Of a stretch of DNA of 46,614 nucleotides, positions 1 to 7,150 are shown one piece after another. The position numbers and the translations under genes are program-made. The first letter of the stretch is position 1, and each line of letters begins with the position of its first letter. The DNA lies in contig RGCF01000015.1 in assembly GCA_009919265.1 (NCBI GenBank), positions 1 to 46,614 of the forward strand, written 5' to 3'. Under the pieces are notes generated by a model that was not told where the DNA came from, did not search any database, and saw nothing but the letters and a program-made list of their open reading frames with translations. The stretch is from Bacteroidota bacterium (GTDB lineage: Bacteria; Bacteroidota; Ignavibacteria; Kapaibacteriales; UBA961).

Positions 1-12
1 TAATTTAGGGGC

Positions 13-41
13 TTGACATTTTCATCATTTTAGGGTAGAAT
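13..41 (+). promoter_or_regulatory. sigma70-like promoter P1
   Basis: TTGACA at 13-18 and TAGAAT at 36-41 with a 17-nt spacer, preceded by a GGGGC element. It is the first of a family of near-identical promoters in this window. The predicted start (about 48) falls on an ATG, but the ribosome binding site points to the ATG at 69. Confidence 0.85.
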
Positions 42-68
42 GATAATATGATGAGAAAGGAAGTTGAA

Positions 69-275
69 ATGGTTGTCGTGAATCTCTCTGGTGGTGCGTT
101 CGAACTGGAAACTGGTTGGCCTTGGACTGCTGGTCTCTCGCCGTTCCGTCACAAAGATGAGTTTAATCTGCGCCACGAGAATGGTCGCTGGCACTTTGAT
201 ATGAATGGCAAGTCCTACTCTGCCAAGCAGGTATCGCCCTATCTCAAGGATATCCAGACGGTTCGGGAGTATTGA
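69..275 (+). CDS. small hypothetical protein (68 aa)
   Basis: First gene behind promoter P1. The start is set at 69 because AAGGAAG lies 6 nt upstream; an in-frame ATG at 48 coincides with the predicted transcription start and lacks a leader. The product is soluble, begins MVVVNLSGGAFELETGWPW and has no motif I recognise. It is followed after 2 nt by another small gene, so it is the head of a small early-type operon running to about 1582. Function unknown. Confidence 0.7.
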   Translation: MVVVNLSGGAFELETGWPWTAGLSPFRHKDEFNLRHENGRWHFDMNGKSYSAKQVSPYLKDIQTVREY

Positions 276-277
276 TT

Positions 278-445
278 ATGTTTGAAGTTATCGCTACCAA
301 CTTTGGTGCTGTTCATTACCGTGGCGTCAATCAGACTGATGCGCTGATCGTTGCTCAGCAGACTGGGTTCGAATGCACCGTGAACAAGGACAACAAGTTG
401 TTCGCCTCCTACTCGCCCATCTCGGGCATGAAGTTCTACAAGTAA
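278..445 (+). CDS. small hypothetical protein (55 aa)
   Basis: Short ORF with ATG two bases after the previous stop and TAA at 443-445. The product, starting MFEVIATNFGAVHYRGVN, is soluble with no recognisable domain. Tight spacing with both neighbours and the lack of any other reading of this interval support it as a real gene. An AAGGAAA sequence overlapping its end serves the next gene. Function unknown. Confidence 0.65.
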   Translation: MFEVIATNFGAVHYRGVNQTDALIVAQQTGFECTVNKDNKLFASYSPISGMKFYK

Positions 446-455
446 GGAAAGTATT

Positions 456-653
456 ATGAATATTCTGAAGTCTATCTGGTCAAACTTTATTGCAGCATCG
501 TTCGCTATGATTGGTGCATCACTGGTGCATCTGCTGGTCTGGGGCGAACATATCAGGGGAGAAGCACCTGCATGGTTGCTCCTGTTCTTCGTTGCCTTCC
601 AGACATTCGATCTGATCAAGTGGGGTGTCGGTAAGATCCGTGGCAACGTTTGA
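456..653 (+). CDS. small membrane protein (65 aa)
   Basis: ATG preceded by TAAGGAAAG, a good ribosome binding site. Two hydrophobic stretches (about residues 8-29 and 39-53) predict a two-helix inner-membrane protein with a short positively charged tail (KWGVGKIRGN). It sits in the early-type operon. Phages often carry such proteins to alter the host envelope or exclude superinfection, but nothing here fixes the function. Confidence 0.65.
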   Translation: MNILKSIWSNFIAASFAMIGASLVHLLVWGEHIRGEAPAWLLLFFVAFQTFDLIKWGVGKIRGNV

Positions 654-828
654 GGATTGGTTCGAGGGAGAGGAAAACTACTCTCTGAGATGTGATCGAT
701 TTATCGATCTGCTGGACAGATACTCCAACGATAAGTCCTTACTACCTGATGTTGAGGAATGGTTGCGCACTGCATATGCACAGGGATATTTCCATGCTAT
801 GCAGCAACAGATGGATGATGGTAAATGA
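625..828 (+). CDS. small acidic hypothetical protein (67 aa)
   Basis: Starts with GTG inside the end of the preceding gene (625, or GTG at 640); no ATG occurs before the C-terminus. The product is acidic (FEDWFEGEENYSLRCDRFIDLLDRYSND) and probably helical. Its TGA overlaps the ATG of the next gene by 4 nt (ATGA), which supports translation of this frame. No known family recognised. Confidence 0.55.
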   Translation: MSVRSVATFEDWFEGEENYSLRCDRFIDLLDRYSNDKSLLPDVEEWLRTAYAQGYFHAMQQQMDDGK

Positions 829-980
829 TACCGCTGATTAAACCGTGGATTACACCCAAGAAAATTTATGGCAAAACTGCCACGTATGCCTATATCGACG
901 AGGCAATGAACTACGGTGATTACGCGTTGCAATCTCAGCGTCTGAAGAAACAGGCACTGGACGAACTGTTCGGCGAATGA
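825..980 (+). CDS. small hypothetical protein (51 aa)
   Basis: ATG at 825 overlaps the previous stop (ATGA) and the TGA at 978-980 overlaps the next ATG at 977, so the ORF is coupled on both sides. The product begins MIPLIKPWITPKKIYGKTA and ends in a charged helix. No recognised domain. Confidence 0.6.
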   Translation: MIPLIKPWITPKKIYGKTATYAYIDEAMNYGDYALQSQRLKKQALDELFGE

Positions 981-1582
981 CATATACCTCAACAGGTAAA
1001 TTCGTCCGCGACTTCTTCGGAAACATGACAGGCAAATTCCTAGAAATTGGTGCGTGGGATGGACGTCCATCTGACGAAGAACCGTATTGGGATCTGTTGA
1101 CAACTGGTTGGTATGGAGTCTATTGCGAACCGAATCCACATTCCATTCCTTCGCTGATACAAAACGTATCACCATATAATGCTGATATTGTCACTGCAGC
1201 AATAGGAACAACTGCTGGCATTCAACCATTCAATGCGTCTACGTCGCATCCATATATTTCAAGTTTTGACAGTAAATGGCATTTGAATCTGCCGCCCACA
1301 TTATCCGAGACTCCATATGTCAGCGATAAGATATATGCACCGACAATCACCATCGATCAAATTTTTGAGACATTCGGTTATGACTTCGATACCATCAGTG
1401 TAGACATAGAGGTTTCTCTGGAATCCGAACTGGAGATATTTAAGACAATCGACTTCAACAAACTGCCAGTATGCAAATTGGTAATAAGCGAAACATATTC
1501 CAGTGAACTGCAAACATACATGGAATCATTTGGATTCATCAGGAAATCTGCTCCTCCGAATAATTATTGGATAAGGGCTTGA
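977..1582 (+). CDS. FkbM-family-like SAM-dependent methyltransferase
   Basis: 201 aa. A class I methyltransferase motif I, FLEIGAWDG, lies at residues 21-29, and an acidic motif II, YCEPNP, at 49-54. Together with the layout of the rest this is the pattern of FkbM-type (Methyltransf_21) enzymes, which O-methylate sugars and other small groups. The start overlaps the preceding stop. The stop codon TGA (1580-1582) lies inside the -35 box of the next promoter. The substrate is not evident; a phage- or host-made glycan is possible given the sugar genes at 9.5-12.4 kb. Fold confidence is good, substrate unknown. Confidence 0.75.
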   Translation: MTYTSTGKFVRDFFGNMTGKFLEIGAWDGRPSDEEPYWDLLTTGWYGVYCEPNPHSIPSLIQNVSPYNADIVTAAIGTTAGIQPFNASTSHPYISSFDSKWHLNLPPTLSETPYVSDKIYAPTITIDQIFETFGYDFDTISVDIEVSLESELEIFKTIDFNKLPVCKLVISETYSSELQTYMESFGFIRKSAPPNNYWIRA

Positions 1583-1607
1583 CATTTATCGAAAAATCAG
1601 GTAGAGT
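1579..1607 (+). promoter_or_regulatory. sigma70-like promoter P2
   Basis: TTGACA 1579-1584, 17-nt spacer, TAGAGT 1602-1607. The upstream gene's TGA stop is embedded in the -35 box. Drives the gene at 1635. Confidence 0.8.
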
Positions 1608-1634
1608 GAATATATGATGAAGAAAGGTGATGTT

Positions 1635-1823
1635 ATGAATTTCCCGTCTAAACTTGAAACTCTGCTTATGCTTGACTGGTCGCGTGATGAAAATGGTCTG
1701 CTCCGTGCTGACTATCCTAATGGCGCTGGTTACGTTTTGATTCGTGATAATACCGCTGAATATTATGACGTCTGCGTTGACGGTGAATACGTCCTGGTTG
1801 AGACTCGTGAATTGGCGCTTTAA
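1635..1823 (+). CDS. small acidic hypothetical protein (62 aa)
   Basis: Start chosen at 1635 because GAAAGGTG precedes it; ATGs at 1614 and 1617 sit on the predicted transcription start. The same layout (ATGATG, then a ribosome binding site, then ATG) is seen behind promoter P1. The product (begins MNFPSKLETLLMLDWSRDE) is acidic and probably beta-rich near its end. Unknown function. Confidence 0.65.
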   Translation: MNFPSKLETLLMLDWSRDENGLLRADYPNGAGYVLIRDNTAEYYDVCVDGEYVLVETRELAL

Positions 1824-1825
1824 TT

Positions 1826-2803
1826 ATGATTACGATCTCTGACGATTTCTATCCGCTGTTCGGCGGACTACTACTGTCATTTACGCTGACAGGTTGTGGT
1901 GGTGACACTGCACAAACTCCGATTGTTACGATTGCACCCACTCCGATTGCGATCGTTGCTCCCACACCTGCACCTGTAGTAAACACCACTGCTACACTGA
2001 CCACCAATCTTACTGTGCGGCAGAATGGCGTGGATTATTATCAGTTTGGTCCATATATTGTGCTGAACAACAACTGGGGTGCAGATCGATTTGGTCTGGT
2101 ATACGGTAAGGATTACAATCAAACTGTCACATATGATAAGTTTGCTCTACCGAAGGGAACGCACCTGGTCTGGGATTATCCAGATACACCACATGGCGAT
2201 GGATCTATCATATACGGATTTCCATCTGTTGCATTTGGCAAGACCACATTGGGATTGACTGGTTACAACATCGACAATTCTCTCACTCAAGTGAAATACA
2301 TCAAGGACTGGGATCAATCCTACGACGTAACGCTGAGTGGAGATCTGAAGTATATGAATCTGATGTCAAACATGTTTTTCTTCGACTCCAACGGTGAAGT
2401 CGCGGGAGAAATCATGTTCAGCACATATCTCGATGATCACATGCGCTACTGGTCCAGTCCCAACAACTTCTTCGGTCAGCAACCCAATGCTCACACTCAT
2501 GAAATCGTAATGGATGGAGTCAAGTGGGATATCCTAGTATCCACAGACTATAAGAGCGATAAGAAGAACTATTACGTAACTCCCGATGATCCGTATGCAA
2601 ACATCACCCACGGCAACATCGACTGGGATAAACTAATCGACTTACTGGAAGAACACGGTGACATCAATCCTGACTGGTATGTAAAGGGAGTGGAACTCGG
2701 TGTCGAAGTCCAAGCAGGTGATGGATCAATGGTGGTAAACGATTTCTCATCAAAAATCATCTATCTCGATCCAATCACAAACTCCTACATGACATTCGGA
2801 TAA
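1826..2803 (+). CDS. predicted lipoprotein (325 aa)
   Basis: A hydrophobic segment ends in the lipobox LTGC with Cys24, followed by GGD, then a Thr/Pro-rich linker (TIAPTPIAIVAPTPAPV, about 31-52) and a globular domain of about 270 residues rich in Tyr, Asp and Trp. This predicts an envelope-anchored lipoprotein with an exposed domain. The N-region (MITISDD) is acidic and lacks the usual Lys/Arg, so either the true start differs or export is atypical. It starts 2 nt after the previous gene and shares its promoter. Phage lipoproteins can act in superinfection exclusion, but the globular domain is not one I recognise. Confidence 0.7.
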   Translation: MITISDDFYPLFGGLLLSFTLTGCGGDTAQTPIVTIAPTPIAIVAPTPAPVVNTTATLTTNLTVRQNGVDYYQFGPYIVLNNNWGADRFGLVYGKDYNQTVTYDKFALPKGTHLVWDYPDTPHGDGSIIYGFPSVAFGKTTLGLTGYNIDNSLTQVKYIKDWDQSYDVTLSGDLKYMNLMSNMFFFDSNGEVAGEIMFSTYLDDHMRYWSSPNNFFGQQPNAHTHEIVMDGVKWDILVSTDYKSDKKNYYVTPDDPYANITHGNIDWDKLIDLLEEHGDINPDWYVKGVELGVEVQAGDGSMVVNDFSSKIIYLDPITNSYMTFG

Positions 2804-2811
2804 AGATAAAA

Positions 2812-2985
2812 ATGACTGATGACCAACTAATCGCCCATGCTCCTGAAGTAAAGGAAAAACAACAAGAACTCGATGATCTATTCGCTGCAGTCCAATTCCA
2901 TGAAGGCGACATGCGAGTGAACTACAATGGAAAACTACAGATATATCTCCAAGGTAAATGGAGAGGAACGGATGAAATGGTATGA
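2812..2985 (+). CDS. small hypothetical protein (57 aa), tandem paralog A
   Basis: ATG at 2812, TGA at 2983-2985 overlapping the next ATG. The product begins MTDDQLIAHAPEVKEKQQELD. Its second half (ELDDLFAAVQ, then GKLQIYLQGKW) resembles that of the following gene (ELNRLFNDDS, then GQLEVYTVNGW), so the two look like a tandem duplication. Function unknown. Confidence 0.65.
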   Translation: MTDDQLIAHAPEVKEKQQELDDLFAAVQFHEGDMRVNYNGKLQIYLQGKWRGTDEMV

Positions 2986-3182
2986 GATCATTATCTGGTA
3001 TAAAACCAATTGATGGCGACTTCGACTATAAGTATCAACTGCATATAGCAAAACAGAGGCAGAAACAAGATGAACTGAATCGACTGTTCAACGATGATTC
3101 TAGTTACCATATAGGACAATATCGGATCTCCACAGAGGGACAACTCGAAGTATATACAGTAAATGGATGGATGAAAACATGA
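2982..3182 (+). CDS. small hypothetical protein (66 aa), tandem paralog B
   Basis: ATG overlaps the stop of the preceding paralog by 4 nt, and its own TGA overlaps the next ATG. It has a Gln/Lys-rich helix (IAKQRQKQDELNRLF) followed by a short beta-type tail ending in NGWMK, which aligns by eye with the gene at 2812. No known domain. Duplicated small early-type genes are common in T4-like phages. Confidence 0.65.
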   Translation: MRSLSGIKPIDGDFDYKYQLHIAKQRQKQDELNRLFNDDSSYHIGQYRISTEGQLEVYTVNGWMKT

Positions 3183-3280
3183 AATGGAATGAAAAACTAT
3201 ATGAATGGACTAAGAACTACACCGTATTCGACTGGTGTGTAGTAGCATTATTGCTTATAGTATTGCTGCTGTTCGTATGA
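3179..3280 (+). CDS. 33-aa single-span membrane peptide
   Basis: ATG at 3179 overlaps the previous stop and TGA lies at 3278-3280. An aromatic, charged N-terminal half (MKWNEKLYEWTKNYTVFDW) is followed by a pure hydrophobic stretch (VVALLLIVLLLFV) that can span the membrane. The coupled start and clean membrane segment make it credible despite its size. Function unknown. Confidence 0.55.
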   Translation: MKWNEKLYEWTKNYTVFDWCVVALLLIVLLLFV

Positions 3281-3480
3281 TCGTATAGAAAGTTGATGCA
3301 ATGTTAGTACTTTTCACTAACATTTAGTGTTTTACACGGTCGGTCTGTTCTTGAATATGACTGCGGAGTGGAGTCGTGGTTGTGGCGTGTTGAGGTTGTA
3401 GTTAATGCTCTTGCAAAAAATTTTCAATCACACACGCGACATTGATTTAAAAAATCACTCACCCAGCAGCGAAAAATACC
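3281..3480 (+). other. intergenic stretch with a perfect 8-bp hairpin
   Basis: No ORF with a ribosome binding site is seen here. At 3301-3323 an 8-bp perfect stem (ATGTTAGT/ACTAACAT) closes a 7-nt loop. It has no proper T-run, so it is either a weak terminator or an operator. The rest (3324-3480) is featureless, ending in an A-rich stretch just before promoter P3. Confidence 0.5.
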
Positions 3481-3509
3481 TTGACATTTCTGCGGTTTTG
3501 CGGTAGAAT
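3481..3509 (+). promoter_or_regulatory. sigma70-like promoter P3
   Basis: TTGACA 3481-3486, 17-nt spacer, TAGAAT 3504-3509. Drives the gene at 3544 through a leader of about 28 nt. Confidence 0.85.
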
Positions 3510-3543
3510 GGGTATATATAGTGTTTTAGAGGAGGCAACTACT

Positions 3544-3714
3544 ATGCGCGACTATACGATTACGAAGATCCGTCCTGGGACCTACGAACTCGATCTATAC
3601 GTCAATGGATCGTGGGTGGACTCCAGACGAGGCACTAAGTCCGAGGTGGAGCAATACGCGTCGAACTATATCAATAAGCATATGCCACGTGCGTTTCGTG
3701 CCATTATGACTTGA
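3544..3714 (+). CDS. small basic hypothetical protein (56 aa)
   Basis: Start at 3544 is supported by GAGGAGG about 8 nt upstream; longer readings of the frame run through the promoter. The product (begins MRDYTITKIRPGTYELDLYV) has a beta-hairpin-like first half and a helical, basic end. Its TGA stop lies inside a TTGACA hexamer at 3711-3716 that has no good -10 and appears decayed. A terminator follows. Single-gene transcription unit, function unknown. Confidence 0.7.
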   Translation: MRDYTITKIRPGTYELDLYVNGSWVDSRRGTKSEVEQYASNYINKHMPRAFRAIMT

Positions 3715-3743
3715 CATTTTTACGTTCCTTTCGTTTCAAACTG

Positions 3744-3775
3744 CACCCTGCCAGCGATGGTGGGGTGTTTTTTTT
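3744..3775 (+). terminator. rho-independent terminator
   Basis: Nine-base-pair stem CACCCTGCC/GGTGGGGTG (with G-T pairs) around a 6-nt loop, followed by eight T. It closes the transcription unit of the gene at 3544. Confidence 0.85.
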
Positions 3776-3796
3776 CATTCATTGCACGAATATGGC

Positions 3797-3825
3797 TTGA
3801 CAACTGTGGTGTTTTCGCGTATAAT
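3797..3825 (+). promoter_or_regulatory. sigma70-like promoter P4
   Basis: TTGACA 3797-3802, 17-nt spacer, consensus TATAAT 3820-3825. Drives the gene at 3859. Confidence 0.9.
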
Positions 3826-3858
3826 GACTATGTCGTTGATGAAAAGGAAAACTTAATT

Positions 3859-4011
3859 ATGGCTTACGAATATACCCTAGAAGACGTTTATAAGATCTTT
3901 CAACAGGCCGAAGACAAGGTCGCCCAGTTGCGGGAGTTCGCTTCCCTTAATCTCCCCTATAATATCAACTGGGAAAAATTAATTTCACTTTATTCCGATT
4001 TGGGGGCTTGA
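3859..4011 (+). CDS. small hypothetical protein (50 aa)
   Basis: Start at 3859 has AAAAGGAAA upstream and lies about 27 nt after the predicted transcription start. The product (begins MAYEYTLEDVYKIFQQAEDK) looks helical. Its TGA stop (4009-4011) lies within the -35 box of the next promoter. Single-gene cassette, function unknown. Confidence 0.65.
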   Translation: MAYEYTLEDVYKIFQQAEDKVAQLREFASLNLPYNINWEKLISLYSDLGA

Positions 4012-4036
4012 CATTCTCCACGTTTTAGGGTAGAAT
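4008..4036 (+). promoter_or_regulatory. sigma70-like promoter P5
   Basis: TTGACA 4008-4013, 17-nt spacer, TAGAAT 4031-4036. The upstream stop codon is inside the -35 box. Drives the operon 4065-4737. Confidence 0.85.
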
Positions 4037-4064
4037 GAATTATAGTTTGAGAAGGAAGTTGATT

Positions 4065-4289
4065 ATGTTTACGGTTGAAAAGATGAACGGTGTGTACCTC
4101 GTGATGAAGAATGGCAACGAACTGGTGAATGCCCATGCCCGTAAGCGTGATGCCAAGGCAGAGGCTGCCTACCTCGGTCAGACCACCATGAAGACCGTGA
4201 CTGTACTGGGTACTGATAAGCAGATCCAGATCCCTGTCAATACTCCCATCCACTGCGATCCTTCCTCTGAAACCTACTGGAGCATGTAA
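4065..4289 (+). CDS. small hypothetical protein (74 aa)
   Basis: Start at 4065 follows AGAAGGAAG; the in-frame ATG at 4035 overlaps the -10 box and cannot be used from this promoter. The product begins MFTVEKMNGVYLVMKNGNEL, with a beta-rich first third and a Lys/Ala-rich middle (KRDAKAEAAYLG). First gene of a three-gene unit. No family recognised. Confidence 0.7.
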   Translation: MFTVEKMNGVYLVMKNGNELVNAHARKRDAKAEAAYLGQTTMKTVTVLGTDKQIQIPVNTPIHCDPSSETYWSM

Positions 4290-4291
4290 TC

Positions 4292-4489
4292 ATGAACACT
4301 GCTACTATGACTGATGCCGATCTTACTCAGTTCCTCGTGAATGATGCTATTCCACAGGACATTGGTAATGCTCGTATGGCATATGCTGCTGGATACTTCG
4401 AGTCCACCATTCTCTCACTGATGGCACGTTATCCTGAGGTGCGTAAAGAGATCGAAGACCGTGTTAACTTTCGGAAGGGAAATGCATAA
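4292..4489 (+). CDS. small hypothetical protein (65 aa)
   Basis: Starts 2 nt after the previous stop. Its TAA shares a base with the next ATG (TAATG). The product, with MAYAAGYFESTILSLMARYPE in the middle, is largely helical and soluble. Coupled translation with both neighbours supports it. Function unknown. Confidence 0.65.
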   Translation: MNTATMTDADLTQFLVNDAIPQDIGNARMAYAAGYFESTILSLMARYPEVRKEIEDRVNFRKGNA

Positions 4490-4737
4490 TGGATATGATT
4501 GGATTTGATCAGTATTATAACATGGATCCGTGCCAGCACTCGAAGATCCTGCTCCCTATCCCTGAGAATGTCCGTGACGTTCCCTGTGACGGATGCTCGC
4601 GAGTGGATGCGTGTGGTGTCGCTATGACTGAGTGTGTCGCGTTTCGTGTGTGGAGTGCCTCTGGTGACTTCCTGGACGAGGACGTGGGGCGTCTGTTGCG
4701 TGTGCCTCGTGAATTGCGAGGATCTCGTGGGATCTGA
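4489..4737 (+). CDS. cysteine-rich, possible zinc-binding protein (82 aa)
   Basis: ATG overlaps the preceding stop (TAATG). The central segment carries PCDGCSRVDACGVAMTEC: a CxxC pair plus two further cysteines (and Cys/His earlier in DPCQHSK), a layout typical of small zinc-binding modules. The C-terminus is Arg-rich. It could bind nucleic acid or a host protein, but this is inference. Last gene of the P5 operon. Confidence 0.6.
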   Translation: MDMIGFDQYYNMDPCQHSKILLPIPENVRDVPCDGCSRVDACGVAMTECVAFRVWSASGDFLDEDVGRLLRVPRELRGSRGI

Positions 4738-4995
4738 GTGACGGAGGAACAGTCGGAGTGGTAGTTGCCTAATGAGGGATTGCTAAGATCGGTAAAATCT
4801 GAGCTATGGATTCTAAAAAAGGGTCCCCCTCCCTGGATGGGGGTTTAGCGACCTACCTGTGTGCAACCACGCTACTACACGCATCAGCAATCCTGCTACA
4901 CGCAACTACTCTCCCCGACGATCTCCAGAAAAGTTTTCAAATATCGCTGGTAAAAATTTTTGCGGCCGGCCAAACAACTACCAAGAGGTGCGACA
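4738..4995 (+). other. intergenic stretch, weak terminator hairpin
   Basis: No convincing gene. A CCCCC/GGGGG hairpin at 4825-4843 with a short TTT tail could terminate the preceding operon weakly. No consensus promoter is visible before the next gene, so the gene at 4996 may be expressed by read-through. Confidence 0.45.
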
Positions 4996-5220
4996 ATGCT
5001 TTTTAAACCCGAACAACTGCCTATCTTCAACACTCACCCTGTCATTGCATACTTTGGCATGGATACTATAGTTGAGGCGATTCAGTGGTATGTGACTCAG
5101 GAAGATCTCGATAATGATAATGCTCCTATTCTCGAGAAGCGTATGCTTAACATCATTATGAATGATCACGAGCGATTCTTCACTATGGTAGATGACTATG
5201 TGGAGGCATTTCGTTCATGA
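4996..5220 (+). CDS. small acidic hypothetical protein (74 aa)
   Basis: ATG at 4996 preceded by CAAGAGGTG, a good ribosome binding site. The upstream part of the same frame is not needed. The product (begins MLFKPEQLPIFNTHPVIAYF) is acidic and mostly helical. Its TGA overlaps the next ATG (ATGA). No recognised domain. Confidence 0.65.
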   Translation: MLFKPEQLPIFNTHPVIAYFGMDTIVEAIQWYVTQEDLDNDNAPILEKRMLNIIMNDHERFFTMVDDYVEAFRS

Positions 5221-5381
5221 CGACATACTATGAATATATCGACAAGGATGGTAAGGTCGTCCTGTTAGATCATTATGAGTGGTCCAGTGGTATGGGTATC
5301 ACTCACAGTAGCGTAAAGAAAGCACAGGCAGCAAGAAAGCGCGAAGTTAAGAAGGGTTTCGCGAATACGATTGAGGCTTGA
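5217..5381 (+). CDS. small basic hypothetical protein (54 aa)
   Basis: ATG overlaps the previous stop. The product (MTTYYEYIDKDGKVVLLD) begins like a beta-hairpin and ends in a Lys/Arg-rich helix (KKAQAARKREVKKGF), which may bind nucleic acid. The last codons GCT TGA place the stop inside the -35 hexamer of the HNH-gene promoter. Confidence 0.6.
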   Translation: MTTYYEYIDKDGKVVLLDHYEWSSGMGITHSSVKKAQAARKREVKKGFANTIEA

Positions 5382-5406
5382 CTTTTCATACCATATATGT
5401 TATAAT
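5378..5406 (+). promoter_or_regulatory. sigma70-like promoter P6
   Basis: TTGACT 5378-5383, 17-nt spacer, TATAAT 5401-5406. The upstream TGA stop lies inside the -35 box. Drives the HNH endonuclease gene. Confidence 0.85.
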
Positions 5407-5433
5407 GGTTATATTATGCAGAAAGGTGACAAC

Positions 5434-5886
5434 GTGAAACTATATCAAGTAATGTATAAGGGTGAACCGATCGACGGTTATTTTGTATCAGAGTGTGGTA
5501 AGTTCTTTGGACCTCAAGGTAGATTGACCGTTCAATATCCTGGGTGGAGTGATACTAATTCATATCCGCGTATTACTTTGAGAGGCAAGAAGTATACATG
5601 TCATGCGATTATGGCATTTACGTTCATTTCATTTCCTGAGCATAATCGTCCGGAAAACTTCGAATCGCTTCCCGTTGAATGGCAGAAGTATATTATCGAG
5701 ATGGAGAATCGTTACAACGTAGAGTTGCAGGTTGACCATATCAATGGTGATAAGAATGATTGGAATATCAGCAATCTTCGTTGGGTAACTGCTCGGGAAA
5801 ATCAGCAATACTACCAAAAGTTGAAGCGAGCAGAGAAGATGCGCGAGATGGGTTCGTTGGAAGAACTTTTTATGGAAGCAGCATAA
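5434..5886 (+). CDS. HNH endonuclease (homing-type)
   Basis: About 150 aa. The HNH_3-type core is visible: CHAIMAFTF near residues 56-64, then VDHINGDKNDWNISNLRWVT at 100-119, with the His and Asn of the metal site, followed by a basic C-terminal helix. Free-standing enzymes of this kind nick or cut DNA at intron-less target sites and spread as selfish elements in T4-like phages. The start is set at GTG 5434 after GAAAGGTG; an ATG at 5416 lies only about 3 nt after the predicted transcription start. It has its own promoter, consistent with a mobile cassette. No intron is seen next to it. Confidence 0.85.
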   Translation: MKLYQVMYKGEPIDGYFVSECGKFFGPQGRLTVQYPGWSDTNSYPRITLRGKKYTCHAIMAFTFISFPEHNRPENFESLPVEWQKYIIEMENRYNVELQVDHINGDKNDWNISNLRWVTARENQQYYQKLKRAEKMREMGSLEELFMEAA

Positions 5887-6056
5887 TGGAACTAGGATGC
5901 CTTCTCATCGCCCTATTGGTAGGGTGGATCATTTTCTCACTGGTTATTTTTCCAGTGCTGGTGATGACGCTGTTTGCCCTTCCGATAATCTTTCCCTATA
6001 TCCTAGGGGCAGTGGCATTGTATATTTTATGGAAGTTTTTGAAAAAGAGGGCTTGA
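5886..6056 (+). CDS. small membrane protein (56 aa)
   Basis: ATG shares a base with the HNH gene stop (TAATG). It is nearly all hydrophobic, with two membrane helices (about 4-25 and 28-50) and a basic end (KFLKKRA). The stop TGA is inside the -35 box of the next promoter. Function unknown; envelope-directed by its composition. Confidence 0.65.
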   Translation: MELGCLLIALLVGWIIFSLVIFPVLVMTLFALPIIFPYILGAVALYILWKFLKKRA

Positions 6057-6081
6057 CATTTCTGACGTTTTAGAGTATACT
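6053..6081 (+). promoter_or_regulatory. sigma70-like promoter P7
   Basis: TTGACA 6053-6058, 17-nt spacer, TATACT 6076-6081, with the upstream stop codon in the -35 box. Drives the zincin and phosphoesterase genes. Confidence 0.85.
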
Positions 6082-6107
6082 GTGTATATTGGTTATGGAG
6101 ATATAGA

Positions 6108-6578
6108 ATGAACATCACAGTTACTGGCATGGTTGGGCGTCGTAGCGGCAAACTGCAGTTGATCGAGGCTGCTAAGTTCTTTGCTGCGCAACTGATGGAT
6201 CCTCGTATGGTTCGCAACCTGACGGTAGATATCGAGGTTCGAAGGGGTCTGGATGTTGACGGTGAGTGCGTTGATGAGGATGGTGTTCGTAATCCTCGCT
6301 GGTTTACGATTGGGTTGAAGAACCAGGATATCGACGAGATGATTAAGGTGCTTGCGCACGAAATGGTGCATGTCAAGCAGCATGCGAAGAACGAGTTGCA
6401 GTCGGGTCTGATGGTTGCGACTCGTGGTGGCATGAAGATGTCCAGTCGCTGGATGGGTGAGATCTGGAAACCCGAGGGTAAGGAATGCCACTACTATGAT
6501 TCTCCGTGGGAGATCGAGGCATATGGTCGCGAAGTCGGTCTTTATCAGAAGTGGTTAGCAGCACAGGAGGCAGCATAA
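6108..6578 (+). CDS. zincin-type metalloprotease-like protein
   Basis: 156 aa. The HExxH zinc motif appears as LAHEMVHVKQH (His84, Glu85, His88) in a helix, and a downstream acidic PWEIEA segment (about 133-138) may supply the third ligand, as in SprT-like and other small phage zincins. The ribosome binding site is GGAGATA before ATG 6108. The stop shares a base with the metallophosphoesterase start. The target is unknown; a phage zincin could act on a host protein or be a structural derivative. Confidence 0.65.
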   Translation: MNITVTGMVGRRSGKLQLIEAAKFFAAQLMDPRMVRNLTVDIEVRRGLDVDGECVDEDGVRNPRWFTIGLKNQDIDEMIKVLAHEMVHVKQHAKNELQSGLMVATRGGMKMSSRWMGEIWKPEGKECHYYDSPWEIEAYGREVGLYQKWLAAQEAA

Positions 6579-7150
6579 TGTCCAATAGATTTCTAATCAG
6601 TGATACCCATTTTGGTCACACCAACACATGGGAAAAGTTTACTCTAGCAGATGGTAGTCCTCTCCGTCCGTTCACCTCCACCGAGGAGATGGATGAAACG
6701 ATGGTAGACAATTGGAACAAGACAGTTCGTCCGCAAGATACAGTGTATCATCTTGGGGATGTAGTAATCGCCCGACGCAATCTGGAAACAGTGAAGCGTC
6801 TAAATGGGCGCAAAATCCTTATCCGTGGAAACCATGACATTTTCAGGGATAAGGACTATTATGAGGCAGGATTCGAGCAGATTCATGGCGTTCGCGTGTT
6901 TGTGGATCAGTTCATCCTGTCTCATATTCCCCTTCACCCAGATTGTGTAGGTGAGCGTTTCAAGCGCAACGTCCATGGTCACCTGCACGGTAATCGGATC
7001 ATGACAAGGGTTCATAACACTTCGGATGATTCAGAAGACTGGGGGTCACCCTTTGGCGATCTTCGTCCAGATCCTCGCTACCTGTGTGTATGCGTGGAGC
7101 AGATTAACTACACACCTGTTTCCTTTGACGATGTCATGAAAATGACTTGA
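6578..7150 (+). CDS. metallophosphoesterase
   Basis: 190 aa with a complete calcineurin-like motif set: SDTHFGH (Asp9, His11), GDV (Asp61), GNHD (84-87), a His in ILSHIPLH and the C-terminal GHLHG. These residues bind the two metals of the active site, so an active phosphoesterase is likely. Small phage members of this family hydrolyse phosphodiesters or phosphomonoesters; the substrate cannot be read from sequence. ATG overlaps the zincin stop. The TGA lies inside the next -35 box. Confidence 0.85.
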   Translation: MSNRFLISDTHFGHTNTWEKFTLADGSPLRPFTSTEEMDETMVDNWNKTVRPQDTVYHLGDVVIARRNLETVKRLNGRKILIRGNHDIFRDKDYYEAGFEQIHGVRVFVDQFILSHIPLHPDCVGERFKRNVHGHLHGNRIMTRVHNTSDDSEDWGSPFGDLRPDPRYLCVCVEQINYTPVSFDDVMKMT

